The notes: generated by a model not told the origin, from the letters alone. 64,000 bases of DNA from Polyangium spumosum (GCF_009649845.1 NZ_WJIE01000004.1:124001-188000), one strand, 5' to 3'; shown: positions 1 through 9,066, counted from the first letter of the stretch. Translations and numbers: made by a program.

Positions 1-220
1 TCTCACCTCCCTCCCGTCGGTCTCGAAAAAGAACGGTGGACGTACTAGCAAGGGTCGGGCCAAGCCATCCTCTCCGTGGGAGGAGGCAGATCCTGCGCGT
101 TTCAAGGGCGGTCGAAGGATTGACCGGGGCTGGATGACGGCGGGGGGTTTCACCCATGAAATCCCCGACCGGCGTCGGGTTTTCGTCTTCGCGATCCCGG
201 GCCGCTCGGGCCTCGGGATC
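1..220. other. Intergenic left edge, no gene seen
   Basis: These 220 bases lie downstream of the M16 gene that ends at 221. Reading frames cross the stretch, but none has a recognisable domain, a credible ribosome binding site or a length that stands out from chance in G+C-rich DNA. The only structure noted is the short hairpin at 164-183. Confidence 0.5.
164..183. terminator. Possible bidirectional hairpin terminator
   Basis: CCCGAC at 164-169 pairs with GTCGGG at 174-179 around a 4-base loop. TTTT follows at 180-183 on the plus strand and GATTTC follows on the minus strand. It lies about 40 bases beyond the stop of the minus-strand M16 operon. The stem is only 6 bp, so this is weak evidence. 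Confidence 0.3.
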
Positions 221-1747
221 TCAAGGTCGGGCAGCGGGCGCCGCTGCGGGGAGGGTGCGGATCCGGGCGAAGTTGCGTGTGGGGTCCACGACCTTCACCT
301 CGCCGAACCTTTGCAAGCGTGGGCCCACGTGGGCTGCGTCACCCGCGACCACGATGACGGCGTGGCCGGGGCGCACGTGCTCGGCGAAGGCCTTCGCCGC
401 AGCCTCGGGGGACGCCTGTCGGATCGCCCCGATGCGCTCGTCGAGGGCCTCGTCGGGCAGGTCGCGGGAACCCAGGTCACAAAGTTCGTCGGCGCGCCCT
501 CCGGGCTTGCTCGTGCTCACGGCGCGGGATCCGCCGAGGAAACGCGCGGCCGTCTCCACTTCGGCGGGGCTCGGCGCCTCCTTCGTGAGGGCGCGCAGGT
601 GGTCGAGCAGGGCCGCGAGCGCCTCCCCGGTGCTCTCGTCATTCGTCTTCGCGTAGACGTAAAACGCCGAGGGGCCACCGGCGAACGGCACGATCTCCGC
701 GAACGAGCGCGACACGAGGCCACGTTTGTCGCGTAGATCGGCGCTGAGCCTGCCCGTGACCGGGCCGCCGAGGACCTCGGCCGCGAGCACGAAACCCGGG
801 TAGGTCGGCTCCGACTCTTTCGGGCCGAGCGACCCCACGACGAGCTCGCTTTGCGTGCTGCCGGGCCTGTCGACGAGCGTGATCTTCGTCGACTCCACGG
901 GCATCGGGTCCGTGAAGGAGAGGGGCGGCGGGGTTTTTCCAGACAGCCTTCCGAGGTGCTTCTCCGCGACCTTGCGGGCCTCGTCCGCGGGCACGTCGCC
1001 GGTGATCGCCGCGATCATGTTCTTCGGGACGAAATGGCGTCGGTGGTACTCTCTGCAATCGGCCGGCTTGATCCGCGTGATCTCCTCGGCCGTCGCGTCG
1101 AACGAGGCGTACGGGTGGTGCTCGCTCGGCAGCGCGAAGAGGTCCCGGTGGAGCATCATCAAGGCGCCCCAGGCGCCGTCGGTCCGGGCCTTCTCCGCGG
1201 CCGCCTCGGCGAGCGAGCCCCGGACGCGCTCGATTTCCCTGGGATCGAGGCGCGGACGACCCACCACGGAGGCGAGCACCTCGGCCGCCTCGGCGAGGCG
1301 CGGCGCGGCCACCGAGAGGCCGTACACCACCCGATCCGGGGCCACGTCCACCAGCAAACGCGCGCCGAGTTTGTCGAGGCCGCTGTCCTGCGACGAGGCC
1401 ACGGCACGCGCGCAGACCGCCGCGAGGCCCGTGCGTTCGCCGTCGATCGCCGTGCCCGCGAGCACGGCGACGCGGAGGTGCACGACGGGCACGGCGCGGT
1501 CGAGCAGGCTCACGACCCGCAGGCCATTCTTCAGCTCGACCCAGCTCGTCTTCGGCGCGGAGAACGGCTTCGGCGGGAGCGACGTGGGCGGAGGCTCCTT
1601 CGGCTCGGGGGCCGCCGGCGCCGGCGCCTTCGAATCGGCGACCTTCCCCGGCGCAGGCATACGCGGCGGCGAGGGCGCGACGGTTTGGCCGGAACAACCG
1701 GCGCCGAGGAGGACGGCGAGCGCGAGGACGGACGCGTGTTTCCTCAC
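221..1747 (-). CDS. M16-family peptidase-like lipoprotein, non-catalytic
   Basis: A 508-residue member of the M16 (pitrilysin/processing-peptidase) family, predicted to be a lipoprotein facing the periplasm or outer membrane. The GTG at 1747 was chosen because it gives a type II signal peptide (MRKHASVLALAVLLGAGCSG, acylated Cys18) and overlaps the upstream stop as GTGA. A Pro/Ala/Lys linker follows to about residue 55, then two M16 halves: 'WVELKNGLRVVSLLD' opens the first and 'LRDKRGLVSRSF' marks the second. There is no HxxEH zinc motif in the first half, as expected for the non-catalytic subunit of bacterial M16 pairs. It is translationally coupled to the M16 gene upstream, so the two products probably form a heterodimer. 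Substrate unknown. Confidence 0.85.
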   Translation of the reverse strand: MRKHASVLALAVLLGAGCSGQTVAPSPPRMPAPGKVADSKAPAPAAPEPKEPPPTSLPPKPFSAPKTSWVELKNGLRVVSLLDRAVPVVHLRVAVLAGTAIDGERTGLAAVCARAVASSQDSGLDKLGARLLVDVAPDRVVYGLSVAAPRLAEAAEVLASVVGRPRLDPREIERVRGSLAEAAAEKARTDGAWGALMMLHRDLFALPSEHHPYASFDATAEEITRIKPADCREYHRRHFVPKNMIAAITGDVPADEARKVAEKHLGRLSGKTPPPLSFTDPMPVESTKITLVDRPGSTQSELVVGSLGPKESEPTYPGFVLAAEVLGGPVTGRLSADLRDKRGLVSRSFAEIVPFAGGPSAFYVYAKTNDESTGEALAALLDHLRALTKEAPSPAEVETAARFLGGSRAVSTSKPGGRADELCDLGSRDLPDEALDERIGAIRQASPEAAAKAFAEHVRPGHAVIVVAGDAAHVGPRLQRFGEVKVVDPTRNFARIRTLPAAAPAARP

Positions 1748-3009
1748 GAGCCCTCCGTCGCCGTCGCGCGCGCGAGGTTGCCCTGGGGTGCGGGCTTCGG
1801 CCGCGTCTCGATGACGGTCCTCCGGCTCGGCGCGAGATAACGCGCCGCCGCTTTTTGCACGTCCGCCGGGGTCACGGCGGCGAGCCGCTCGAGCTCGCGC
1901 CCGATCGCCCGCGCGTCCCCGGTCGCGAGCTCGAACATGCCGAGCGCGGAGGCGCGATCTCGGCTCCACGCGAGGCCGAGGACAAACGCCGCCTCGATTC
2001 GCTTTCGCGCCCGGTCCATTTCAGCCTCCGTGGGGGGCGCGCCCGCGAGCTCCGCGAGCGCCGCGTCGATTCGTTTCTCCACCTCCGGCACGGGCGCGTC
2101 CTTTGCGAGTCGCACCTCGATATGGAAGGACCCGGGACCACGGCCGAAAGGCGGGTCGATCGTGGCGCGCGCCTCGGTCGCGAGGGACTCCCCCCGCACG
2201 AGCCGCGTGACGAGCCGCGAGCCCTCGCCGTCGCCGAGGATGCCCTGCGCCAATCGAAGCGCGTCGTGCTCGCGTGTCCCGCTCTTGGGCATGGCAAACG
2301 TATACGAGAGCCCCGGCGCGCGGGCGAGCGTGTCCTCGACGACCTCGCGCCGCTCCGCCGTCTGCTCCTCGGCGGCAGGCGCGGCGAAGGGTTTGGCCTG
2401 GATACGCGGGACATCGTCGAAATACCGGTGCACGAGGGACATGGCCGCGTCGGGATCAAAATCCCCAGCGAGCACGAGGACGGCGGTGTTCGGGCCGAAA
2501 TGGGCGGCGTGGAAGGCGCGGACCGCTGCGGCATCCTTCCGAGCGGCGTCGATCGCGCCCTGGCTCAGGTCGAGGCTCCGCATGCGCTCGGCTTCGAGCC
2601 AGAGGCCGAGGGCGATCTCGTTTTCGGGGACGAGCATCGAGAACGTCATGTGATCGACCGCGCTCTCTGCCGCGACGAACCCGCCGCGGCTCGCGACGAG
2701 GGATTCGAATTCGCCCGCGGCGAGGTTCTTGGTTGCGCCGAACAGGAGGTGCTCGAAGAGGCGGACGAACCCGGCCTGGCCCGGCTGCTCGTCGCGCGCG
2801 CCGACGTCGTAAGTGACCACGAGGGCCACCGTGGGCGAGGCGTGATCCACGTTCATCACGACGCGGAGGCCGTTGTCGAGCGTGGCGCGCTGGATCGCGA
2901 GGCGGAGCGTCGGAGGCGGGTGGTCCTTCGGGGGAGCGGCGAGCGCTCCCGCGGGAGCGGCGAGCAGCGTGAGCGTGACGAGGAGCGAGCGCGGGGAGGG
3001 GAGGCGCAT
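1744..3009 (-). CDS. M16-family peptidase with altered zinc motif
   Basis: A 421-residue exported M16-family protein. The start ATG at 3009 gives a clean Sec signal (MRLPSPRSLLVTLTLLAAPA, cleavage near ALA-AP); a GTG at 3030 would add seven residues. The family signature region reads RLFEHLLFGATKN near residues 82-94, where active enzymes have HxxEH. The first zinc ligand is therefore Arg (codon CGC, one base from CAC), while the second His and the Glu remain. The downstream Glu ligand region ('SLDLSQGAIDAARKD') is also not canonical. The protein may therefore have lost catalysis, leaving the pair with the gene at 221-1747 without an evident active site. It ends in a GTGA overlap with that gene. 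The oxygenase gene upstream stops 41 bases away, so all three may be co-transcribed. Confidence 0.85.
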   Translation of the reverse strand: MRLPSPRSLLVTLTLLAAPAGALAAPPKDHPPPTLRLAIQRATLDNGLRVVMNVDHASPTVALVVTYDVGARDEQPGQAGFVRLFEHLLFGATKNLAAGEFESLVASRGGFVAAESAVDHMTFSMLVPENEIALGLWLEAERMRSLDLSQGAIDAARKDAAAVRAFHAAHFGPNTAVLVLAGDFDPDAAMSLVHRYFDDVPRIQAKPFAAPAAEEQTAERREVVEDTLARAPGLSYTFAMPKSGTREHDALRLAQGILGDGEGSRLVTRLVRGESLATEARATIDPPFGRGPGSFHIEVRLAKDAPVPEVEKRIDAALAELAGAPPTEAEMDRARKRIEAAFVLGLAWSRDRASALGMFELATGDARAIGRELERLAAVTPADVQKAAARYLAPSRRTVIETRPKPAPQGNLARATATEGS

Positions 3010-3050
3010 GGGCGGGTTCGTTCTTACCACGCCCGGGCCTCCGCGGGGAG

Positions 3051-4169
3051 TCAGGCCGTTTCTTGCGGCTCGCCGGCGCGCACGCTCGCGAGCCTGTCGT
3101 AATGGCGGTAGCCGAGCTTCGAGAGGGCCTCGGGCGGCGCGAGGCCGATATCGACGAGCGTCTTGATGTCGTACGTGCCCGCGAGGACCGGCGGCCGATA
3201 GGCCATCATCGCCTCTCGCGTCTGGAACGGGGGCAGCGGGAAGAGGCGCGTATCGGTGTGCACGTGGACGAAATGGGCCATCGAGGTGCGGGCATACCCC
3301 GGGGTCTTCGGCGCGGTGATGACGTGGGGCGTGGCGAGCAGGCGTCCGCCGGTCAGGATCTCGAGCTGCTGGCCGACCTGGGCCACGATGCAGCCTGGCG
3401 GCGCGGTCCCGGGCACGAGCGCGCCTCCGGGGTGGCCCTCGGCGCCGCGGGTCCGCAAGAAGAGCCCGCTGCGATCATCGGGCCGCGCGCATCGATGGCC
3501 ATCCCGATCGAGGAACCAGCCGCCGGGCAGGAGCGTGAGCAGGTTGAAATCGGTATGCTCCTCGCCCCAGAGGACGCCCTGCTCGCATTGTTGTGCGTCG
3601 AGGGGCAGGTATTTGAGGGCGCGCGTGATGTGGGGGGCGCCGCGGGTCACGGAGGCGAACGTCTCGCGCGGCAAGGCGAGCGCGTCGGCACAGGCGCGGA
3701 GGAGCGCGAGGCCGGCCTCGTGCAGGGCGAGCCCGATCGCCTCGTACAACGTGCGGAAGCGTGGTCGATCGTCGGGCCAGACGTTGGGGGGGTGGATCTC
3801 GGGGTAGAGCTCGGCGGCGACGGGATCGACCTCGATGGGTGCGGCGAACCAGCACTCCTTGAAGTCCGGCTGACCGCCGGCGACGACGGCCTTCTCGGTG
3901 TTCGGCGGGGTATACCCGCGCTGGAACCAGAGGTCGGCGCGTGCCCAGCGGCGCTTCTCGGCGTCGGGGAGGGTGGTGAGGGCGAGGAACTCTTCGTAAA
4001 ACGCGTCGAGCGCGGCCGGGTCGATGCCGTGGTTATTCACGTACACGAGCCCGTACCGGCCGAGCCCGCGCTCGATCGCGAGGGCGGCGCGTCGTTCGCG
4101 TTCGGGGTCGCCGGAGGCGACGTCCTGGAGGTCGAGGATGGGGATCGCGTCGTGGAGAGCGCCGGACAT
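3051..4169 (-). CDS. 2-oxoglutarate/Fe(II)-dependent oxygenase, isopenicillin N synthase-like
   Basis: A 372-residue cytoplasmic non-haem iron oxygenase of the isopenicillin-N-synthase/2OG-Fe(II) superfamily. The N-terminal DIOX_N-type region (residues 8-130, 'IPILDLQDV...YGLVYVNNHGID') precedes the double-stranded beta-helix core. The iron ligands are visible as His205 and Asp207 in 'EEHTDFNLLTLL' and His282 in 'LLATPHVI'. The 2-oxoglutarate-binding Arg294-x-Ser296 sits in 'YARTSMAHF'. Length and motif spacing fit the family, so it should be active. The substrate cannot be predicted; homologues hydroxylate or desaturate small molecules and peptides. It is the first gene of a possible operon with the two M16 genes. 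Confidence 0.88.
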   Translation of the reverse strand: MSGALHDAIPILDLQDVASGDPERERRAALAIERGLGRYGLVYVNNHGIDPAALDAFYEEFLALTTLPDAEKRRWARADLWFQRGYTPPNTEKAVVAGGQPDFKECWFAAPIEVDPVAAELYPEIHPPNVWPDDRPRFRTLYEAIGLALHEAGLALLRACADALALPRETFASVTRGAPHITRALKYLPLDAQQCEQGVLWGEEHTDFNLLTLLPGGWFLDRDGHRCARPDDRSGLFLRTRGAEGHPGGALVPGTAPPGCIVAQVGQQLEILTGGRLLATPHVITAPKTPGYARTSMAHFVHVHTDTRLFPLPPFQTREAMMAYRPPVLAGTYDIKTLVDIGLAPPEALSKLGYRHYDRLASVRAGEPQETA

Positions 4170-4248
4170 GGGGGCGGGGACCTACCACGGGTGGGGGAGG
4201 GGAGGCAACGGGGTGTTCGGCGCGGGCGAACGGTAGGGAGGAGGCGGC

Positions 4249-5112
4249 TCACATGGCGCAGAGGCCGTTCGTGCAGAGGTTGGTGTAGCAGTCGGCGGGT
4301 AAGGTGCAGGGTTCACCGACGTTTTTCACGCAGGTTTTGGTGCCGTTCATGTCGGGATCGGCGCAGCGTGTGGTCGCGCATTCAGTGTTGAGCGTGCAGA
4401 GTTGCTCGAAAGCCTTGAGGCAATTTCCGAAGTTGCACGCCTCCCCCTCGGCAGCGAGACATGCCTCCCCCATGCCATAGCTCGGATCCTCGCCGTATTT
4501 ATCAATAAAGGTGCAGTCTCCGACGAGCTCCGCGTACACACACGTGACGCAAGGACCATCACACGCTGTGCCGCAGCACACGCCGTCCGTGCAGAACGTC
4601 GTCGCGCAATCGGTATTCGTTAGGCAAGCCTTCCCCTGCGCGCATGGCTGGCAATGCGTTCCGCCGCAATCTGCGTCCGTCTCGTCGCCGTTCTTTATAC
4701 CATCATCGCAGCTATTGCATTTGTTCTCGAAGCAATAACCATCTACGCCGCAATGTTGATTGACCAGGCACTCGACACATTGCCCCGCGCCGTCGCAGAG
4801 ACCCGCCGCACATAGCTCGCCTGCTGTCTTCGCCGTGCAGATGCTCGGCGCGCCGACATTGTTTGTGCAGGTGTAGCAGACCTCCACCACGCACGACGTG
4901 CAGCCATCGCCGTCGACGTCGTTCCCATCGTCACAACCCTCACCCGGGTCGACGACGCCATCGCCGCATGTTTGAGCGGCGCCACCCGAACCACCAGCGC
5001 CCGCGGAGTCCGCAAGCTCGTAATCATCAAGTCCGAGAATCTCGCCACAGCCGACCGCGAGCAGCGCGACCGCTGCCACGGAGCCGCAGATTCGTAGATA
5101 AGCGCCCTTCAC
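4249..5112 (-). CDS. Cysteine-rich lipoprotein (CGDG/CDDGN repeat), paralogue 1
   Basis: A 287-residue surface lipoprotein. The GTG start at 5112 has GGAGG about 14 bases upstream and gives a signal peptide ending in lipobox AVGC (Cys22). The mature part has a short Gly/Ala linker, the myxobacterial cysteine-rich motif 'CGDGVVDPGEGCDDGNDVDG' near residue 49, then many CxxxxC-type disulfide candidates to the end ('DADCGGTHCQPCAQGKACL', 'TTFCTDGVCCGTACDGPC'). It aligns over its length with the next gene (5231-6097), so the two are tandem duplicates. Its third positions look distinctly less G/C-biased than its sister's. No catalytic motif is visible; a structural or binding role at the cell surface is likely. 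Confidence 0.82.
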   Translation of the reverse strand: MKGAYLRICGSVAAVALLAVGCGEILGLDDYELADSAGAGGSGGAAQTCGDGVVDPGEGCDDGNDVDGDGCTSCVVEVCYTCTNNVGAPSICTAKTAGELCAAGLCDGAGQCVECLVNQHCGVDGYCFENKCNSCDDGIKNGDETDADCGGTHCQPCAQGKACLTNTDCATTFCTDGVCCGTACDGPCVTCVYAELVGDCTFIDKYGEDPSYGMGEACLAAEGEACNFGNCLKAFEQLCTLNTECATTRCADPDMNGTKTCVKNVGEPCTLPADCYTNLCTNGLCAM

Positions 5113-5230
5113 CAGAACGTCAAAGCCTCCGGGCGGAGGCTACCCGAGGTTCAGGTGGACGTGAAGGGCTTCGAGGGGCTCGCAGGACAGGAAGGGAACG
5201 CGGGGGCCCGCAGGAGCCCCCGCGATCGGT
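5113..5230. other. Short intergenic spacer between tandem paralogues
   Basis: This 118-base spacer separates the two cysteine-rich lipoprotein genes. Apart from the GGAGG upstream of the GTG at 5112, I see no promoter or hairpin that stands out. Confidence 0.4.
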
Positions 5231-6097
5231 TCACATGGCGGCGCAAGCGCCATCCATGCAATTGTTGCTCGCGCACTCACTGCTCGCGGAGCAGGGCTCG
5301 CCGTCATCCTTCACGCAGGTCTTTGTCCCGTCCATGTCGGGATCTTTGCAGTTGATGGTCGCGCACTCGGGGTTGTTCACGCAGGTCTGGCCCACGGCTT
5401 TTCCGCAGACCCCGCCGCCCGAGCACTCTTCGCCCTCGGCGGCGAGGCACGCCTCACCCACTCCGTAGCTCGGGTCTTCGGCATACTCGGGGATGGCGCT
5501 GCACTCCCCGACGGCATTGGCCAGGTTGCAAGCGAAACATGCGCCGTCGCATACGTCGTCACAGCAAACCCCATCCGTGCAGAACGTCGTCGCACAATCC
5601 GCCCCCGCGACGCACGTCTTCCCCTGCTCGCACGCCCCGCAAGTCGCACCACCACAATCGACGTCCGATTCGTCGCCGTTCTTGATGGTATCGTTACACG
5701 CCGCGCACGCGCCCTCGAAGCAGTACCCGTCCCCGCACTGCGTATTGTCCAGGCACTCGACGCACTGCCCCGCAGAGGTGCAGACCTTCGTCTCTTCACA
5801 CGTCTCGCCCTCGGCCTTCGCCGTACACGCGCTCGGCGAGCTCGCGTCACACGTGAAGCACGCATCCACCGCGCACGCCGAGCACCCATCCCCGTCCGTG
5901 TTGTTCCCGTCGTCGCACGTCTCCCCCATGTCGACGACGCCATCGCCGCAGCTCGACGCCATGCCACCCGAGCCGCCGCTGCCCGCGCCGCCCGTCACGT
6001 CCGGCGGCAACGGCGCGTCGTCGGGACAACCCCCGAGCGCCGCCATCAGCGCGCCGAGGGTCAAAGCCAAGGTCATCGATGATCCGTACCGATTCAT
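5231..6097 (-). CDS. Cysteine-rich lipoprotein (CGDG/CDDGN repeat), paralogue 2
   Basis: A 288-residue lipoprotein, tandem paralogue of the gene at 4249-5112. The ATG at 6097 was preferred over a TTG four codons upstream because GGA lies 7 bases before it. The signal peptide ends in a Cys near residue 24 ('MAALGGC'), followed by the linker 'GGAGSGGSGG'. The repeat 'CGDGVVDMGETCDDGNNTDG' is followed by the same series of cysteine pairs as the sister gene, including 'TTFCTDGVCCDDVCDGAC' and 'CLAAEGEECSGGGVCGKA'. Most cysteines are conserved between the two copies, so they were probably fixed by disulfide bonding. No enzyme motif is visible. Likely a cell-surface or outer-membrane protein of unknown role. 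Confidence 0.83.
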   Translation of the reverse strand: MNRYGSSMTLALTLGALMAALGGCPDDAPLPPDVTGGAGSGGSGGMASSCGDGVVDMGETCDDGNNTDGDGCSACAVDACFTCDASSPSACTAKAEGETCEETKVCTSAGQCVECLDNTQCGDGYCFEGACAACNDTIKNGDESDVDCGGATCGACEQGKTCVAGADCATTFCTDGVCCDDVCDGACFACNLANAVGECSAIPEYAEDPSYGVGEACLAAEGEECSGGGVCGKAVGQTCVNNPECATINCKDPDMDGTKTCVKDDGEPCSASSECASNNCMDGACAAM

Positions 6098-6139
6098 TGG
6101 AGATTCCAACCTCTCGTTCGTCGGGGCGTCCGCCCTCGA

Positions 6140-7351
6140 TCAGAAGCTACCCTTCACCAGGACACCACCCGGCGTCACGTGGAAGGACGCAGAAGGCTGC
6201 GATTTCTTGCCCGTGAACGCGTAGACCGCCGTGCCCGCGCCGACGACCCCCGCGCCGATCAAGGTCACGAGCGCCGTGGTCCCGAGCGCCGCGCTCGTGC
6301 TCTGCGCGTCCCGGAAATCCGTCACGCATTGCGGGTTCGTTTTGACACACCGGTTCGCCTCCCAGGTGTCATAACTGCCCGAGTCGACGACCGAATATCC
6401 AATGAACGTCCCGAGGCTCACGAGCGCGAGGGCGCCCGCGACGCCCGCGCCCGCCAGGATGATCACCTTGTTCCGCGCCGGCGCCGGGGGCGGCGGGGGC
6501 GGCGGCGGCGGCTTCACCGCGACGGGCTCCGGCGGGGGCGTGAGCACCAGCGAGACCGTGCTCTCCGCGCCGGGGGCCGCCGCGAGGTCCTGCTTCGCCT
6601 CGGGCGCCCCCTCCTTGCGCGCCGTGATCGTGTGCGCGCCGGGCTCCACGAAGACCGCGCCCGCGAGCGGCGACGTCCCGACCGGCTTGCCGTCGACCTG
6701 CACCTCGGCGCCCTCGACGTCGATGTTCACGATCACCGTGCCGACCTTGGCCTTCGCCTCGGCGAACATCTTTTCGGCCGCCTGACGGTCCTCGGGCTTC
6801 GCCGCCTGGCCCTCCCGGAGGAAATACGCGAGGTGCTCGGCCGCGTCGCGTGGCTTCCCGAGCTGCATCTCCGAGCGAGCCAGGGCCAGCGCGATCTCCG
6901 GGCTCGGCTTGATCCGGTAGGCCGCATCCAGCGCCTCGCGGGCCTTGTCGTGCTGCCCGGCCTTCTGCGCCCGCGTGCCCTCCTCGAACTTCTTGGCCGC
7001 TTCCTTCTGCGGATCGGCGGCCTCCGCCCCGGCCGGCGCCTTCGCGTCCGTCGGCGCAGCGGGCGGCGCTGCCGGTGCCTTCGTGTCCGCCGGGGGCGCA
7101 GCCGGAGCCGCGGCGGGCGGCGCGGTCGGCGCCGCGGCCGGCGCCGCCGGGGCCTTTGCGGCCGGCGGAGCCGCGGCCGGCGCCGCTGGCTTCGCAGGCA
7201 ATGCCCCGCCCGCCTTTTGCGCGTCCGCAGCCGCGGGAGACGTCACGCTCGCAAGTGCTGCCGCGAGCCCGAGCGCGGCCCACGCCGCGCGACCCTGTTT
7301 CCAAGTGCGCCGAACCTCACCGTTCGGCCGAACCAACCATCGTCGTTCCAT
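6140..7351 (-). CDS. PEGA-domain protein with Ala/Pro-rich region and membrane segments
   Basis: A 403-residue exported protein. A long N-terminal region ends in a signal-like segment ('AAWAALGLAAALASVTSPAA'). An Ala/Pro/Lys low-complexity stretch follows (about residues 45-110), then a TPR-like helical region ('KKFEEGTRAQKAGQHDKARE', 'PSPEIALALARSEMQLGKPR'). A PEGA domain spans about residues 195-265 ('GTVIVNIDVEGAEVQVDGKP', 'VEPGAHTITARKEG'). A polyproline run precedes two hydrophobic segments near the C-terminus (about 290-315 and 350-375). PEGA domains are typical of surface or scaffolding proteins in myxobacteria and often occur near Ser/Thr kinases, as here with the gene at 7510-9066. 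The only ATG of this frame near the signal was used as the start. Confidence 0.82.
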   Translation of the reverse strand: MERRWLVRPNGEVRRTWKQGRAAWAALGLAAALASVTSPAAADAQKAGGALPAKPAAPAAAPPAAKAPAAPAAAPTAPPAAAPAAPPADTKAPAAPPAAPTDAKAPAGAEAADPQKEAAKKFEEGTRAQKAGQHDKAREALDAAYRIKPSPEIALALARSEMQLGKPRDAAEHLAYFLREGQAAKPEDRQAAEKMFAEAKAKVGTVIVNIDVEGAEVQVDGKPVGTSPLAGAVFVEPGAHTITARKEGAPEAKQDLAAAPGAESTVSLVLTPPPEPVAVKPPPPPPPPPAPARNKVIILAGAGVAGALALVSLGTFIGYSVVDSGSYDTWEANRCVKTNPQCVTDFRDAQSTSAALGTTALVTLIGAGVVGAGTAVYAFTGKKSQPSASFHVTPGGVLVKGSF

Positions 7352-7509
7352 GCGCCAGCATTGAAACGCACCCCCAGGCCGTTCACAAGAAAAAAGGTGC
7401 GCCCCTTCCGTGCCGCAGGCTTCCGTCCCCGTTGGGCTCTTCCGCCGCCTCGTTTCATGACAGAAGAATATTTTGGTGCTGGTTTGTCAGCCCGTATCGT
7501 TCTCGTCAT

Positions 7510-9066
7510 TCAGCGCGCCCGCCGCTCCTCGCGCCGCGCCGCCCGGAGGGCCGCCTCTTCCTCGGCGATCGCCGCGAGCTCCGCGCTCTCCTCGGCCTCC
7601 CGCGCGCTCGCCTCGGCCTCCCGCGTGGCCTCCTTGATCCGCTTCCCCGGAGCCGCGAAGCGCATCCGGTCTCCGCCGCGCTTCTTCGCGAGCTTCTCCA
7701 GCCGGATCGCCTCCCGCAGGCGCGCCTCCGCTTCCTCCTCGGGCGTCGGATCCACCGGGAAGAGGTACTTCACCACGTGCGCGGCGAGCCCGACGCCCCA
7801 GCCGAGCACCGGGAAAAACCAGAATTCGCCCCCCACCGTCACCATGTCGAGCAGGAAAAAGAACACGCTGAAGACGCCCCACATCGCCGCGTGTCGCTCG
7901 AGCTTCTGCTTCTGCCGCGCCCGCCTCGGCGTCATCCCCGCCTCCGGGGCCGGAGCCGCCGCCAAAGGCGCCGCATCCAGCGCGGGCCGGAGCGCCACGA
8001 GCGCCGCGCGTAGCTCCCCCTCCTCGATCCCGACCTCACGCGCCGCCGCCGCGAGATCCGTGTACGCGTACTTGCGACCCTCCGCCTCCGCCTGCGCCTT
8101 GCGCTCCAGCGCGAGCGCGATCGCCTGCCCGAGCTCCTGCGTGGAGTAACGCCCCGCCGTGATCGCGCCCGGCGAAGGCCGCGAAAGGGCGGCCGGCTCG
8201 GCCTTCGGCCCCTTCGTGTCGCCCTCCTCCGCGAGCGGCTCGAGCAGCTCGACGACGTCGTCCATCGACCCGTACCGCTCCGCCGGGCTACGCGAGAGCG
8301 CGCGGCCGAAGACCTCCCGGAGCGCCGCGGGCACGCCCTCGGCCTGCATCTTCCGCGGCGGCTCCGACATCATCGCCGCCACCGTCGAGAGCGCGTCGTG
8401 CGCGTCCCACGGCCTCGTCCCCTCGCAGAGCTCGTAGCCGAGCACCGCCCAGGAGAACTGGTCCGTCCGCCCGTCCGCCGCCTTCCCGCGCACCTGCTCG
8501 GGCGCCATGTACATCGGCGTCCCGCTCACGCCGCCCTTCGTGGCGAGCGACGGCGCGTTTGGCTTCGCCGTCGGCCCTGCGGGATCCACGGGCGCCGCGC
8601 TCCGCCGCGCGATGCCGAAGTCGAGCACCTTCACCCGCCCGTCCCGCCGCACCATGACGTTCTCCGGCTTGATGTCCCGGTGCACGATCCCCGCCCGATG
8701 CGCGGCCGCGAGCGCGCGGGCCACGTCGACGAGCCAGCGGATCTTGCGCCCCACGGGCACGCTCGGGTCGCCGACGTAGGCGCGCAGCGTCTCGCCTTCC
8801 ACGAGCTCCATCGCGATGAAGGGCTCTCCCTCCCACGCGCCCACGTCGTAGATGGCGATCGCGTTCGGGTGATCGAGCGCCGCGACGGCCCGCGCCTCGC
8901 GCAGCGCCCGCGCCGACGCCTCCTCGTCGCCGGCCGCGATCGTCTTCAAGGCGACCTTCCGGTCGAGCTTCTGGTCGTGGGCTCGATACACGACGCCCAT
9001 GCCGCCCTCGCCGAGCACGGCCTCGATCACGAAGCGATCCGCCACCAGGTCGGAAGCTCTCAACAT
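7510..9066 (-). CDS. Ser/Thr protein kinase with C-terminal 2TM domain
   Basis: A 518-residue Hanks-type kinase. All main motifs are present: Gly loop GEGGMG (19-24), catalytic Lys41 in 'KVALKTI', HRDIKPENVM near 127, DFG in 'LDFGIARR' and the activation-segment end 'GTPMYMAPEQVRG'. The kinase domain ends near residue 270. A linker leads to a helical region ('YSTQELGQAIALALERKAQA'), a pair of membrane segments about residues 392-434 ('MWGVFSVFFFLLDMVTVGGE'), and a charged coiled-coil tail rich in Glu, Ala and Arg. The kinase domain should be cytoplasmic. The ATG at 9066 is used because it precedes the conserved kinase N-terminus directly; longer versions of the frame are low-complexity. It is divergent from the ferritin-like gene, and its substrates are unknown. 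Confidence 0.92.
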   Translation of the reverse strand: MLRASDLVADRFVIEAVLGEGGMGVVYRAHDQKLDRKVALKTIAAGDEEASARALREARAVAALDHPNAIAIYDVGAWEGEPFIAMELVEGETLRAYVGDPSVPVGRKIRWLVDVARALAAAHRAGIVHRDIKPENVMVRRDGRVKVLDFGIARRSAAPVDPAGPTAKPNAPSLATKGGVSGTPMYMAPEQVRGKAADGRTDQFSWAVLGYELCEGTRPWDAHDALSTVAAMMSEPPRKMQAEGVPAALREVFGRALSRSPAERYGSMDDVVELLEPLAEEGDTKGPKAEPAALSRPSPGAITAGRYSTQELGQAIALALERKAQAEAEGRKYAYTDLAAAAREVGIEEGELRAALVALRPALDAAPLAAAPAPEAGMTPRRARQKQKLERHAAMWGVFSVFFFLLDMVTVGGEFWFFPVLGWGVGLAAHVVKYLFPVDPTPEEEAEARLREAIRLEKLAKKRGGDRMRFAAPGKRIKEATREAEASAREAEESAELAAIAEEEAALRAARREERRAR

